Source: Candidatus Burkholderia humilis
GTDB taxonomy: Bacteria > Pseudomonadota > Gammaproteobacteria > Burkholderiales > Burkholderiaceae
Length of the DNA stretch: 64,000 nt
Assembly: GCA_001184405.1 (NCBI GenBank)
Contig: LFMX01000005.1
Coordinates: 62,001-126,000 of the forward strand
Direction of reading: 5' to 3'
Shown: in pieces, positions 37,420 through 47,109 of the stretch
Layout of the letters: each line of letters starts with the position of its first letter
Numbering within the stretch: position 1 is the stretch's first letter
Notes under the pieces: model-generated
Databases searched by the model: none
Seen by the model: the letters and a program-made list of their open reading frames with translations, nothing else
What the model was told of the DNA's origin: nothing
Position numbers and translations under genes: made by a program

Positions 37420-38310
37420 CGATCGGCATGGTCGGCCGCTTCCCCGGCGCGCCGGACCTGCCATCGTTCTGGCGCGGGCTGCTCGACGGTTACGAGGGCG
37501 GGCGCTTCCTCAGCGAGGTGGAATGCCGCGCGATCGGCGTCGACCCGGCGCTGCTGCGCAACCCGAATTTCGTGCGGCACGTCTTGCCGCTCGAAGGGGC
37601 GCCCGATTTCGATGCCGCCTATTTCGGCCTGTCGCCGCGCGAGGCGCAGATGATGGACCCGCAGCAGCGGCTGTTCCTCGAGATGGCGCACGAGGTGCTC
37701 GAGCGCTCCGGCTACGGCAACGACGCCGCGGCGCGCCCGGTCGGCGTGTTCGCGAGCTGCAACTTCAGCCACTACCTGATGCAGAACGTGATGCCCATCC
37801 ACGGCTCGGCGATCAACAACGACGGTGCCGACAAGGTCAGCTACACGGCGCCGAGCGTGGCCGGCCAGGCCGCCGCGATTCGCGACGCGATGCGTGACGC
37901 GCGCGCACGCCGGAGGCAATCGACTATGTCGAGGCGCACGGCACCGGCACACGGCTCGGCGATCCGATCGAGGTGCGCGCGCTGACCGACGCCTATACCG
38001 AGCTGGCCGTCGACGGGCCGCTGCCCGCGGGCTCGTGCGCGCTGGACTCGGTGAAGGGCAATATCGGCCACCTGGACGCCGCCGTGGGCATGGCCGGCCT
38101 GATCAAGATCGTGCTGTCGCTCGAGAACGGCACGCTGCCGCCGAGCATCAACTGCAGCACGCCGAACCCCGAAATCCGCTTCGAGCGTACGCCCTTCTCG
38201 GTGGTGGCAGACCCGCGCCTGGCCTCGCCGCGCGGATCGCCCGCGACGCGCCGGGATCAACGCGTTCGGCGTGGGCGGCACCAACGCGGATCTGATCGTC
38301 GAGGAAGCGC
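37420..38310 (+). other. Ketosynthase domain with internal deletion
   Basis: Starts VAIGMVGRFPGAPDLPSFWR and DPQQRLFLEMAHEVLE. At about 37795 ASCNFSHYLMQNVMP joins directly to HGSAINNDGADKVSYTAPS. The roughly 130 residues that should lie between, including the DTACSSSL active-site Cys, are absent. The two His motifs, VEAHGTGTRLGDP and KGNIGHLDAA, remain. Confidence 0.85.
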
Positions 38311-38619
38311 CGCCGGCAAGCGACGCGCGCCGGCATCCCGGCGCCGACGGCCTGCAACTGGTGGTACCACTGTCGGCCCGAACTCCGGCGGCGCTCGCGC
38401 AGCAGGCCGAGCAGCTCGCCGCGTACCTGGAACGCACGTCCGACGCGAGCGAGCGCAGCCCGGCGCCGCGCGATATCGCCTATACGATGCAGATCGGGCG
38501 CAGCGCCCACCGGCATCGCGCCTTCGCGCTGGGAAACGGCAACGGCAACCGCCGGCTGGTCGAGCAGCTGCGGCTCGCGGTGCACAACACGGCGGCGCAA
38601 AGCCGCGCCAACCGGCCGG

Positions 38620-39480
38620 TGGTGTTCCTGTTCCCCGGACAGGGCAGCCAGTACCTCGGCATGTGCGCCGATCTCTATCGCGCCGGCGGCGCGTTCCGCG
38701 ACGCGTTCGATCGCTGCGCGGACGGCTTCGCGCGCCATCTTGATCGCGACATCCGCGATTTTGTGCTCGGCCCGGCCGACGACGCGGTGCTGCGCCGTGA
38801 ATTGAACGAAACCCGCTACACCCAGCCCGCCCTGTTCGCGCTCGGTTACGCGATGGCCTGCCAGTTGCGCGAGTACGGCATGGGTGCCCAAGGCTGTGAT
38901 CGGCCCACAGCCTGGGCGAACTGGTCGGCGCCTGCGTGGCGGAAATGCTCGATCTCGACGACGCGCTCGCCCTGGTCGCGCGCCGCGCGGCCGTGATGCA
39001 GCGCTAGCCGGCCGGCGCCATGTTGGCCGTCGAAGCGCCCGAATCGTGGTTGGGCTCACTGCTCGCGACGGGCTGCGAGATCGCCGCCATCAACGACGTC
39101 GAATACTTCGTGCTGGCCGGCCCCGAGGCCAGCTGCGCAAGCCTGGGACTCGCCTGCCGTCGGCTCGCCACCTCGCACGCGTTCCACAGCGCGTCGATGG
39201 AGCAGGCGATCACGCCGATCAACCTGGCCAGCCCGGCGCTAGCCAAGGGCAACGGCATCCGCTTGATCTCGAACCGCAACGGCCGCTGGTTCGACGAAAC
39301 GGACCGCAGCGATGCCGGCTACTGGGGCGAGCACACGCGCCGGCCGGTGCAGTACCACTGGGGCATCGTGCCGCTGCTCTCGACCCTGCGCGCCCCGATC
39401 CTCATCGAGGTCGGCCCCGGCCGCGCGCTGACCTCGCTGCTGCTGCGGCGCACCGACCTCGAGCCGGCGCGCCTGCTCAG
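38620..39480 (+). other. Acyltransferase domain, frameshifted at its active site
   Basis: PVVFLFPGQGSQYLGM opens the domain. The GHSLGE active-site motif is interrupted by a surplus C at about 38903. MQR is followed by TAG where relatives have Gln (QPAGAML). The rest (LATSHAFHSASME, ILIEVGPGRALTSLL) is recognisable. Confidence 0.82.
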
Positions 39481-39849
39481 CAGCCTGCCTCACCCGCAGG
39501 AACGCAAGACGGACCACAAAGTCCTTCTGAAGAGTCTCGGCACGCTCTGGACCCAGGGTGTGACGATCGACTGGGCACGCCTGCACGACGGCCACGAGCC
39601 GAAGCGCACCGCGTTGCCCACCTACCCCTTCGAACGCACACGGCACTGGCTCGACCGCCCGGCGGGCGGCTCGATGTATAGCGCGCCGCGCGAGGACGCC
39701 CTGGTCTTCACGCGCGGCGACGGGCCGAACGGCGGCAGCGTGATGCGCTGCGAACTGCACGAGCGGCTCTGGTTCCTCGACGAACACCGGATCTTCGAGG
39801 GCGACGCGGTACTGCCCGGCACCGGCTGCCTCGAACTGGTACGGCAGAT

Positions 39850-40008
39850 GACTTGCAGCGGGCCACCGATATCGCCCGCGCAATAGTCACGCGCTACGGA
39901 ATGGCCGAGCAACTCGGTCCAGTGACGTTCGAACGGGATGCACATTCGTTCCTTCGCGGTACGGATGGCCCCGCGTTCGGCGAATCACAGCGCACTAAGA
40001 AGCTTTAA
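39850..40008 (+). pseudogene. FtsH-type zinc metalloprotease, short internal fragment
   Basis: The frame DLQRATDIARAIVTRYGMAE continues QLGPVTFERDAHSFLRG and ends PAFGESQRTKKL-stop. The first segment is a hallmark of the FtsH peptidase domain, C-terminal to the HEAGH zinc site. Only about 50 residues survive. It begins at the exact point where PKS homology stops and ends before an IS5-type remnant. Confidence 0.75.
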
Positions 40009-40028
40009 CAGAATGACTTTTGAAGTTA

Positions 40029-40127
40029 TCGCCAGCAGATGATGCAGCAGGCGAGCTTGAGGAAAGCTTCGTGAATGAAGGCTAGGCGCTCGAAGCGGAT
40101 GCGCAGCCGCCGGAAGTCAAGAAGTGC
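40029..40127 (-). pseudogene. IS5-family transposase, C-terminal remnant
   Basis: The minus frame LLDFRRLRIRFERLAFIHEA continues FLKLACCIICW-R-stop, the usual C-terminal end of IS5-group DDE transposases. The rest of the gene is missing. Confidence 0.7.
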
Positions 40128-40419
40128 TTCAGCCCACTCGTTGCCTCCTGGACCGCTCCTTGTGCTTCCGGCCGGAGCGAGAGTTAGCCGGGTCGAATTT
40201 GCACCGATAAGTCGAACGTGCCCTTGCAAGGCACACATAACAATCATGTCGATCGATCCCCGTCACGTCAATTCGGCGCTTTCATGACGGCCAGTTATCC
40301 AAGAAATAAGACATCGTATAAATTAAGTTAAGAGGAAATACAGGAGAACACCCGGCTTCGCGCGGTTTGGTTTACGCTTCTGTCGTTTAAGCCTTAAATA
40401 ACTGTACTCTGTGTTAACA
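40128..40419. other. Intergenic DNA before the glucarate genes
   Basis: No gene is supported. The first half is GC-rich debris next to the transposase remnant. The last 140 bases are AT-richer and should contain the garL promoter. Confidence 0.5.
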
Positions 40420-40428
40420 TGTCTGACA
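40420..40428 (+). promoter_or_regulatory. GntR-type operator-like palindrome before garL
   Basis: TGTCTGACA is a perfect 4-1-4 palindrome 60 bases before the garL start, in an AT-rich promoter-like context. GntR/FCD regulators of sugar-acid operons bind sites of this form. The regulator gene is not in the window. Confidence 0.4.
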
Positions 40429-40487
40429 ACTTAACCTTCAGACACACCGCTTTCCAATCAAGATCGCAGTCGTCACAGGGAGGCATC

Positions 40488-41270
40488 ATGCCGTCGTCCA
40501 CGCCATTTCAGCCGCTGCCCAATCGCTTCAAAGCCGCACTCGAACGTCAGCAGCAAATCGGCACCTGGAGTTCGCGCGCCAGTCCGATCGTCACAGAACT
40601 GCTCGGTATCGTCGGTTTCGACTGGATTCTGATCGACACCGAGCACGCGCCGACCGATCCCATTTCGCTCATTCTGCAACTCATGTCGCTGAAAGACGGC
40701 GTGAGCGCGCCGGTCGTGCGGCCGCCGGCGAACGAGCAGGTTGCGATCAAGCGTCTGCTCGATGTCGGCGTCGTCAACTTTCTGATTCCCTTCGTCGATA
40801 CTGCCGCCGACGCCGAGCGCGCCGTCACCGCGACGCATTATCCGCCGCAGGGCGTGCGCGGCGTATCGGTCGGACATCGCGGGAACAAGTTCGGCATGGT
40901 ATCGAACTATTTCGATGTGGCGAACGACAATATGTGTGTCGCGGTGCAAATCGAAAGCCGCGCATCGGTCGAGAACATCAATGTCATCGCAGCCGTGCCC
41001 GGCGTCGATGCGCTGTTCGTCAGACCGTCGGATCTCGCGGCGAACTACGACTATCTGGGCGACCCGAATCATCCCGATGTGCAGGCCGCCATCAAGCACG
41101 TTTTCGAGCGTGTGCACGCGGCGGGCAAGGCGAGCGGCATTCTCGCGCCCGCGCAGACGGATGCGGAGCGCTACCTCGGCTGGGGCGCGTCGATGGTCGC
41201 CGTCTGTGCCGATCTCGGCATGCTGCGCCAAGCCGCGCAGGCATCGAAGAAACATTTCATGCAGGAGTAA
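40488..41270 (+). CDS. garL: HpcH/HpaI-family aldolase (5-keto-4-deoxy-D-glucarate aldolase type)
   Basis: The 260-residue class II aldolase cleaves 2-keto-3-deoxyglucarate-type acids to pyruvate and tartronate semialdehyde. The start MPSSTPFQPLPNRFK follows GGAGGCATC. Family motifs are FDWILIDTEHAPTD, QIESRASVENINVIAAVPG (metal Glu) and VDALFVRPSDLAAN (metal Asp). The neighbours garR and gudD supply the flanking steps, which supports the substrate call. It is intact. Confidence 0.87.
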   Translation: MPSSTPFQPLPNRFKAALERQQQIGTWSSRASPIVTELLGIVGFDWILIDTEHAPTDPISLILQLMSLKDGVSAPVVRPPANEQVAIKRLLDVGVVNFLIPFVDTAADAERAVTATHYPPQGVRGVSVGHRGNKFGMVSNYFDVANDNMCVAVQIESRASVENINVIAAVPGVDALFVRPSDLAANYDYLGDPNHPDVQAAIKHVFERVHAAGKASGILAPAQTDAERYLGWGASMVAVCADLGMLRQAAQASKKHFMQE

Positions 41271-41336
41271 GCTGCGGACGTCCACGAACCGCGCGCAGAC
41301 TCTTGCAGCGAACCCGAAACTTATAAGGAGCAAAAC

Positions 41337-42233
41337 ATGGCGATAAAAGCAGGCTTCATCGGACTGGGCATCATGGGCAAGCCGATGGCGGAAAACCTCG
41401 TCAAGGGCGGCGTCGAACTGGCGGCGTTCACGCGCAGCGGCGTGCCCGACGAACTCAAGCAGGCCGGCGCGACGGCGTGTACGAGCCCGGCGGACGTCGC
41501 ATCGAAGGCGGACATCATCTTTTTGATGGTGCCGGACACGCCGGACGTCGAGCGTGTGCTGTTCGGCGAGGACGGCGTTGCGGACACGCTGCGCGCCGGG
41601 CAAATCGTGGTGGACATGAGCTCCATTTCGCCGATCGCCACGCGCGAGTTCGCGGCGAAAGTGCTCGAAAAAGACGCGGATTATCTCGATGCGCCCGTGT
41701 CGGGCGGCGAAGTCGGCGCGAAAGCGGCATCGCTCACGATCATGGTCGGCGGCGCGCAGGCGACCTTCGACAAGGTCAAGCCGCTCTTCGGCCTGATGGG
41801 CAAGAACATCTCGCTGATCGGCGAGGTCGGCGCTGGACAGGTGTGCAAGGTGGCCAATCAGGTGATCGTCGCGGCAAACATCGAGGCGGTCGGCGAGGCG
41901 CTGCTGCTGGCATCGAAGGCGGGTGTCGATGCCGAAAAAGTGCGCAAGGCGCTGATGGGTGGTTTCGCGTCGTCGCGCATTCTGGAAGTGCACGGCGAGC
42001 GGATGACCAAGCGCACGTTCAATCCGGGCTTCCGGATCGAGCTGCATCAGAAGGATTTGAATCTGGCGCTGGCGACGGCGCAATCGCTCGGCGTCGCGCT
42101 GCCGAATACGGCGACCAACATGCAGTTGTTCAATTCGTGCGTCGCGCACGGCGGCAAGGCGTGGGACCACAGCGGCTTGGTGCGCGCGCTCGAAATCATG
42201 GCGAATCACGAAATCGGACAAGAAACGAAGTAA
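41337..42233 (+). CDS. garR: Tartronate semialdehyde reductase (beta-hydroxyacid dehydrogenase family)
   Basis: GarR reduces tartronate semialdehyde, the product of the aldolase, to D-glycerate with NAD(P)H. The 298-residue protein starts MAIKAGFIGLGIMGKPMAEN with the Rossmann GxGxxG loop. The signature DAPVSGGEVGAK and the catalytic Lys in GQVCKVANQVIVAANIEAVG follow. It is intact, 66 bases after garL with an AAGGAG ribosome site. Confidence 0.9.
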   Translation: MAIKAGFIGLGIMGKPMAENLVKGGVELAAFTRSGVPDELKQAGATACTSPADVASKADIIFLMVPDTPDVERVLFGEDGVADTLRAGQIVVDMSSISPIATREFAAKVLEKDADYLDAPVSGGEVGAKAASLTIMVGGAQATFDKVKPLFGLMGKNISLIGEVGAGQVCKVANQVIVAANIEAVGEALLLASKAGVDAEKVRKALMGGFASSRILEVHGERMTKRTFNPGFRIELHQKDLNLALATAQSLGVALPNTATNMQLFNSCVAHGGKAWDHSGLVRALEIMANHEIGQETK

Positions 42234-42256
42234 GTTTTTTTCGACGATGCGAAGGG

Positions 42257-42279
42257 AGCCGGCGCGAGCCAGCTTTTTT
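42257..42279 (+). terminator. Terminator after garR
   Basis: AGCCGGC-GCGA-GCCAGCT, a 7-bp stem with one C-A mismatch and a GNRA loop, followed by TTTTTT. The mismatch may weaken it. Confidence 0.6.
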
Positions 42280-42455
42280 ATGGCGATGTTATCGGACGTC
42301 TTAGTTCGCGCTTCGGTTCGGGTTTCTGGTTATGAACACGGTCGCGCCGAACACCCGTCAAAAGCGTAGAAGCAATAAAGGGTAAACGCGTGATTGGCTG
42401 CGGACGAAGTTAGTCATTGAATATCATCAGACAACATACCACGCTAACCAAGCTC

Positions 42456-43511
42456 ATGACGCAAACCTATTCCGTGTTCGTCTCCAACGCAGCTGATGGC
42501 GACATCGCCGCGTTTCGCTTCGACGCCGCGACCGGCGCGCTCGAACTCGAAGCGCGTCATTGCGCGGATACGAACATTATGCCGATGGCGCGCTGTCGTC
42601 CGACGAAGCGACGCTCTACGCCGCGACGCGCGGCGAACAGCCGGGCTACTACGGTCTGGATGGCGCGAGCGGCGCGCTGACGCGCAGCAACGTGGCGCCA
42701 ATCGCATCGAATCTTGCGTATCTGTCCGTCGCCGGACGCTTTCTGCTCGGCGCGTCGTACGGTGAAAATCGCGCGAGTCTCTTCGATGCCGCACGCATCG
42801 AGCAAGGCGAAGGCGAAGCGCTGCAATTCGTCGATGGCATTCAGAACGCGCACGCGGCGGTTTCATCGCGCGACGGACGTTTTGCGTATGTGACCTCGCT
42901 CGGCGCGGACATGATTCACTGCTTCGAATTGCGCGATGGCGCGCTGCACGCGTTCGATGTTATCGAAGTCGAGCGCGGTTTTGGTCCGCGTCATCTGCGC
43001 TTTTTCGCCGGACGAACGCACGCTTTACGTCGTCAGCGAATTCCGCGCGACGGCCGCGGCGGTTGCGCGCGATGCATCGACCGGCAAGCTCGGCGCGCCG
43101 AAGCGGTCCGATCGTCCCGCGCCGCTCGCGCATCTCGAAGACGGCCACATACGCCCGTCGAGTGGCCAGCCGATCGACCCGAACGTGCTCGCGAAGCTCA
43201 TCTGGGCGGCGGACATGCACGTCACGCCCGATGGCCGTTTCGTCTACGTTTCCGAACGCACGACGAGCAAGCTGATCACGTATCGCGTAAAGGACGATGG
43301 CGCGCTGACCTACGCCAACGTCATCGATACCGAAACGCAGCCGCGCGGCTTCGGGATCGACGCGACGGGACGCTTTCTGATCGCGTGCGGCGAAAAAGCG
43401 ATGCACATCAGCGCTTACGCCATTGATGCCGATTCCGGCGCGCTCACGCTGCTTTCGCGCTGCGAAGGCGGCAAGGGCGCGAACTGGGTCGAGATCGTCG
43501 CGCACGCTTAA
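42456..43511 (+). pseudogene. Lactonase-family seven-bladed beta-propeller protein, two frameshifts
   Basis: From ATG 42456 the product starts TQTYSVFVSNAADGDIAAFR. Near 42570 the homologous frame changes, to YADGALSSDEATLYAATRGE and FVDGIQNAHAAVSSRDGRFA. Near 43006 it changes again, to FSPDERTLYVVSEF and HVTPDGRFVYVSERTTSKLI, ending EIVAHA. The family (6-phosphogluconolactonase/YbhE-like, PF10282) hydrolyses sugar lactones. Here it would open glucaro-lactones to feed gudD. Both shifts lie in ordinary sequence and the product must be inactive. Spontaneous lactone hydrolysis could make the loss tolerable. Confidence 0.82.
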
Positions 43512-43534
43512 TTTTCAATTACTGGATCACGCTC

Positions 43535-44890
43535 ATGTCCACGAACGTCAAGCCCAATTCCACTCCGAAAGTCACCGAAGTCACCGAACTGCGCGTCGTG
43601 CCGGTGGCTGGCCGCGACAGTATGCTGATGAATCTGTCCGGCGCGCACGGTCCGTTTTTCACGCGCAACGTCGTGATTCTGAAGGACAGCGCGGGCAATA
43701 CGGGCGTGGGCGAAGTGCCGGGCGGCGAGAATATCCGCAAGACCATCGACGATGCGCGTTCGCTCGTCGTCGGGCAATCGATCGGCAATCTGCATGCGGT
43801 GCTGAATCAGGTGCGCACGAAGTTCGCCGATCGCGACGCCGGCGGCCGTGGTCTTCAAACGTTCGATCTGCGCACGACGATTCACGCAGTCACCGCGCTC
43901 GAGGCCGCGCTGCTCGATTTGCTTGGCCAGCATCTGGGCGTGCCGGTCGCGGCGTTGCTCGGCGAAGGCCAGCAGCGCGATGAAGTCGAAATGCTCGGCT
44001 ATCTTTTCTATGTCGGCGATCGCAACAAGACGGATCTGCCGTATGCATCGGGCGCGAATGGCCGCGACGACTGGGAGCGCGTACGTACCGAAGTCGCGCT
44101 AACGCCGGAAGCGGTCGTCCGTTTGGCCGAGGCGGCGCAAGCGCGTTATGGCTTCAACGATTTCAAGCTGAAGGGCGGCGTGCTGGCGGGCGACGCGGAA
44201 ATCGAAGCGGTGACGGCGCTGGCCGAGCGTTTTCCGGATGCGTGCGTGACGCTGGATCCGAACGGCGCGTGGTCATTGGCCGAAGCGATCCGCCCGTGCC
44301 GCGACAAGCACGATGTGCTCGCTTACGCGGAAGATCCGTGCAGGGCGGAGAACGGCTATTCGGGCCGCGAAGTGATGGCCGAGTTCCGTCGCGCGACCGG
44401 TTTGCCGACGGCGACCAACATGATCGCGACCGACTGGCGTCAGATGGGTCACGCGATCCAGCTTCAATCCGTGGATATTCCGCTTGCCGATCCGCATTTC
44501 TGGACGATGCATGGTTCGGTGCGCGTCGCGCAAATGTGTAACGACTGGGGTCTGACGTGGGGTTCACACTCGAACAATCACTTCGACATTTCGCTTGCGA
44601 TGTTCACGCATGTGGCTGCGGCTGCGGCGGGCAACATTACGGCGATCGATACGCACTGGATTTGGCAGGATGGACAGCGGTTGACTGTTGATCCTTTGCA
44701 GATCGTAGGCGGCAAAGTTCGGGTCCCTTCTACGCCGGGACTGGGCGTCGAGTTGGACATGGGTGAGCTTGAGAAGGCTTATGCGCTTTATCTCGAGCAT
44801 GGGCGCGGGGCGCGGAATGATGGCATTACTATGCAGTATCTGATTCCGGATTGGAAGTTTGATAATAAGAAGCCTTGTATGGTTCGGTGA
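43535..44890 (+). CDS. gudD: D-glucarate dehydratase
   Basis: GudD dehydrates D-glucarate (and L-idarate) to 5-keto-4-deoxy-D-glucarate, the substrate of the aldolase encoded upstream. The 451-residue enolase-superfamily protein has [13 protein letters not shown] with the catalytic Lys pair, the metal ligand [12 protein letters not shown] and [17 protein letters not shown]. The basic His segment is [20 protein letters not shown]. It is intact with normal length. It starts 24 bases after the lactonase stop. Confidence 0.95.
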   Translation: MSTNVKPNSTPKVTEVTELRVVPVAGRDSMLMNLSGAHGPFFTRNVVILKDSAGNTGVGEVPGGENIRKTIDDARSLVVGQSIGNLHAVLNQVRTKFADRDAGGRGLQTFDLRTTIHAVTALEAALLDLLGQHLGVPVAALLGEGQQRDEVEMLGYLFYVGDRNKTDLPYASGANGRDDWERVRTEVALTPEAVVRLAEAAQARYGFNDFKLKGGVLAGDAEIEAVTALAERFPDACVTLDPNGAWSLAEAIRPCRDKHDVLAYAEDPCRAENGYSGREVMAEFRRATGLPTATNMIATDWRQMGHAIQLQSVDIPLADPHFWTMHGSVRVAQMCNDWGLTWGSHSNNHFDISLAMFTHVAAAAAGNITAIDTHWIWQDGQRLTVDPLQIVGGKVRVPSTPGLGVELDMGELEKAYALYLEHGRGARNDGITMQYLIPDWKFDNKKPCMVR

Positions 44891-45053
44891 GGGCTCTCTG
44901 GCGCCGAGCGGGGCTTCCTTTTTGGGGGGATGCTTCCCGCTTGGCGGGGAATGGGCTTTTTCAAGCCGCCTTTGAGCGTTAGGATTTTTTCTCTTTCTTC
45001 GTGTAATGTGCTGCTGGTTTATGTGCTTTTTATTCAGTAGCCGCCTCCCCGGC
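44891..45053. other. Intergenic DNA after gudD with a REP-like core
   Basis: Contains G-rich runs and CAGTAGCCGCCTCCCC (45034-45050). This is close to the arm of the hairpin at 19213-19277 and directly abuts the MITE-like element. Confidence 0.5.
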
Positions 45054-45606
45054 GGGGGGATCACTTTCTTTGCTGCTGCAGTCGCTATTCGACCCTACCT
45101 TGGTTTGCACTCCGATGAAATGTGCGCGCCACGCGCGCAACTACGGTCCGCTTCACGCGACGCAATCTCGCCGGTGCGTTCATGCTGGGACCGCTTGAGC
45201 GGCCTCAACACACCACCACGTTCGAGCTTTGAGCAAACGCCAAAGTCACCGCCACGAAACCTGGTGCGCCGATGGCGTTTGTGTTTGCAAAGCACAAGCG
45301 AACGTACTGCCGAATAGCGACAAAACGTTGTCGCGTGCAAGAGCGTTTCGGTGATTCACTGCCGGTTTCCTTTGATGACCTACACCGGCCGCGAAGCAGG
45401 CCGGAGTAAGCCGAAGGGGACCGTTACCGCGGTAGGCGAGAAAGCACGGATCGCATGGGTGCCAAGACCCGAATGGACTATGAGGGCACTCTCTACTGGA
45501 CCCACGGAATGGAGAAAACCCACCACCGAAAATGTGCTTCGTGCGTGGTTGAAAAGCTGCTTTCTTTGATCACTTTCTTTGCAGCAGCAAAGAAAGTGAT
45601 CCCCCC
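45054..45606. mobile_element. MITE-like element with 27-bp perfect terminal inverted repeats
   Basis: The left end (45054-45080, starting GGGGGGATCACTTTCTTTGC) and the right end (45580-45606) are perfect inverted copies over 27 bases. The right end lies in its own hairpin: arms GATCACTTTCTTTGC at 45568-45582 and its complement at 45587-45601. The 500-base interior has no recognisable protein. Short open frames on both strands are likely incidental. The GATCACTTTCTTTGC-type end resembles repeats scattered in Burkholderia intergenic regions. No transposase is present, so movement would need one in trans. Confidence 0.65.
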
Positions 45607-45607
45607 C

Positions 45608-46550
45608 CGTTACACCGCGCCCGGCGAAGGACCGGGCGAGGCGGATCGGGATGCCCGACACAAGGAGGCCGAAGCGGCGGCGGGATCGTCCGTGTTCTTC
45701 CGCACTGGGCAGCCCGGCGCGGACGGTCCCGCTCAGACCGTCGCCGCCACCAAGCCGGAGAAGGCGTCGCCCACCGCCATGCTTGCTGACCTCGATGCTG
45801 GCATCGGGCACATCTTCGCCCACGATGCAGGCGGCAAGATCCATCGATCTGGGGGCCGTGCAGAACCGGCAGGACCAGAAAGAGGCGTTCCTCAAAAGCG
45901 CAAAGCCGCCAACCCGCAATGCCGGCAATCTGCAGATGCCCGCCTCTCCCTATCAGGTGATGGCCGGGACGGTGATTGCCGCAGCATTGGTGACGGGCAT
46001 CAAGTCGGACGTGCCGGGCGACGTGATCGCGACGGTGACGGAGCCGATCTACGACACGGCGACGGGGCAATATCTCCTCATCCCGCAAGACGCGCGGCTC
46101 TTCGGGAAATACAATAGTCAGGCGAGCTACGGACAGAGCCGCGTGCAGGTCGTCTGGAACCGGATCATCCTGCCCGACACGTCGTCGATCACGCTCGACA
46201 ATCTCGCGGGTGCCGATCCGGCCGGCTATGCCGGGCTGGAAGATGGCGTGGACTGGCATTAGCGACGGCTCGTGGCCGGTGCGGCACTCACCAGCCTCCT
46301 GGGTGTCGGTGCCGAGCTGGCAGCGCTCGAGAACCGCAACGGCGACCGGATCATCATCACCGGTCGCGACAGCCTGCAGGACAGCGTGAACCAGGCCGGA
46401 CAGGAGCTGACCCGGCGCAACCTCAATCTCCAGCCCATGCTCACCGAGCGGCCGGGGCTGCCGGTTCGGATCATCGTCGATCGCGATCTGGTGCTCCGGA
46501 ACTATCAACCCTTGTTTGTCGATGAGGCACAGCGCCATGACCACCCATAA
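45608..46550 (+). pseudogene. trbI: Conjugation protein TrbI (VirB10-like), C-terminal part, broken
   Basis: TrbI spans both membranes in IncP-type mating channels. The early part is a Pro/Ala-rich periplasmic linker in one frame. The conserved domain, VQNRQDQKEAFLK and PASPYQVMAGTVIAAALVTG then ATGQYLLIPQDARLFG, is in another. After GYAGLEDGVDWH comes TAG (46259-46261) where relatives have Trp. The same protein then continues VAGAALTSLLGVGAELAALE to RDLVLRNYQPLFVDE and the stop at 46550. At least one frameshift and one nonsense codon are present. The cytoplasmic and membrane N-terminus is missing. Confidence 0.85.
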
Positions 46551-46750
46551 ATCTCTGCGGCTTTGCCCGTTGCCGGGCACCCAGGCCATGAAGATAACCT
46601 TCCTGTCCGACGCCGCTCAAGACCAAGCTGGATCGGTATGCCGATCTTCATGCACAGACCTTATGGCGAAGCCGTCGATGCGGCGACCTTGATCCCCATA
46701 TGCTCGAAGCGTTCATGGCGAGTGATCGCAAGTTCAGAAAGAAGCGCTAA
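46537..46750 (+). pseudogene. DUF2274 small protein following trbI, frameshifted
   Basis: The ATG overlaps the trbI stop, the usual arrangement in conjugative clusters. It reads TTHKSLRLCPLPGTQAMKIT, then shifts twice. LDRYADLHAQT, YGEAVDAATLIP and HMLEAFMASDRKFRKKR can be recovered in other frames down to TAA 46748-46750. DUF2274 proteins are small ribbon-helix-helix-like partners of TrbI with unknown role. Confidence 0.7.
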
Positions 46751-47109
46751 GGAAATGTTTGTTGATCAAAACAGGCCAACTTTTTCCAAGGAGAGACCCT
46801 GCGAACGAGGTAGTTCGGATGAATCTTCAAATCCGAAATCGCCAGCAATTTTGGTTGCTCCGTCAGGATTGGCAATTAGCCAAAAGCATATACGGGCAAC
46901 GACTCTCAGCCTGTCTCTACGAAATTATACGGACTTGCCGGGCACATCATTTCGTATAGGCGTTCAGACGCTGGCGCTCTCTCTTTCAACCCGGCGTCGG
47001 CCTGGGCCGGTCAGCATCCACCCGACCGGCCCCGAACCGTGATCAGCTGTGACACGCGCTCGCCTCTACGGCAACCGCAACCGTGGCACTGCGTCGAAGA
47101 CGGGCGCGG
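46751..47109. other. Region without a recognised gene
   Basis: About 360 bases of mixed composition after the conjugation debris. A frame at 46759-46959 is open but matches nothing I know. A GC-rich inverted pair (GGGCCGGTCAG / CCGACCGGCCCC) lies near 47010-47035 and may be a terminator for one of the flanking units. Confidence 0.4.

Larger units (their letters stand above)
35346..39847 (+). pseudogene. Decayed NRPS-PKS hybrid megasynthase (C-A-PCP-KS-AT-DH start)
   Basis: Modules are spread over all three plus frames. The C-terminal end of a condensation domain lies at 35346-35640 (LDLDMSVKKLGGAVQYRLL). Adenylation is at about 35700-37110, carrier at 37115-37320, ketosynthase at 37420-38310, acyltransferase at 38620-39480 and a dehydratase start at 39750-39847. 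Frame changes fall near 36093, 36575, 37112, 37322, 37915, 38245 and 38885-38910, and there is a TAG at 39005-39007. GC content is clearly above the chromosomal core. Intact relatives make lipopeptide-polyketide metabolites. This one is truncated on both sides (IS66 fragment upstream, FtsH fragment downstream) and cannot be functional. The product cannot be named. Confidence 0.88.

Noticed and set aside
45095-45569. Short frames inside the MITE-like element as genes
   Set aside because: Both strands are open over similar lengths and the products are Arg/Ser-rich without motifs. The interior is more likely non-coding.
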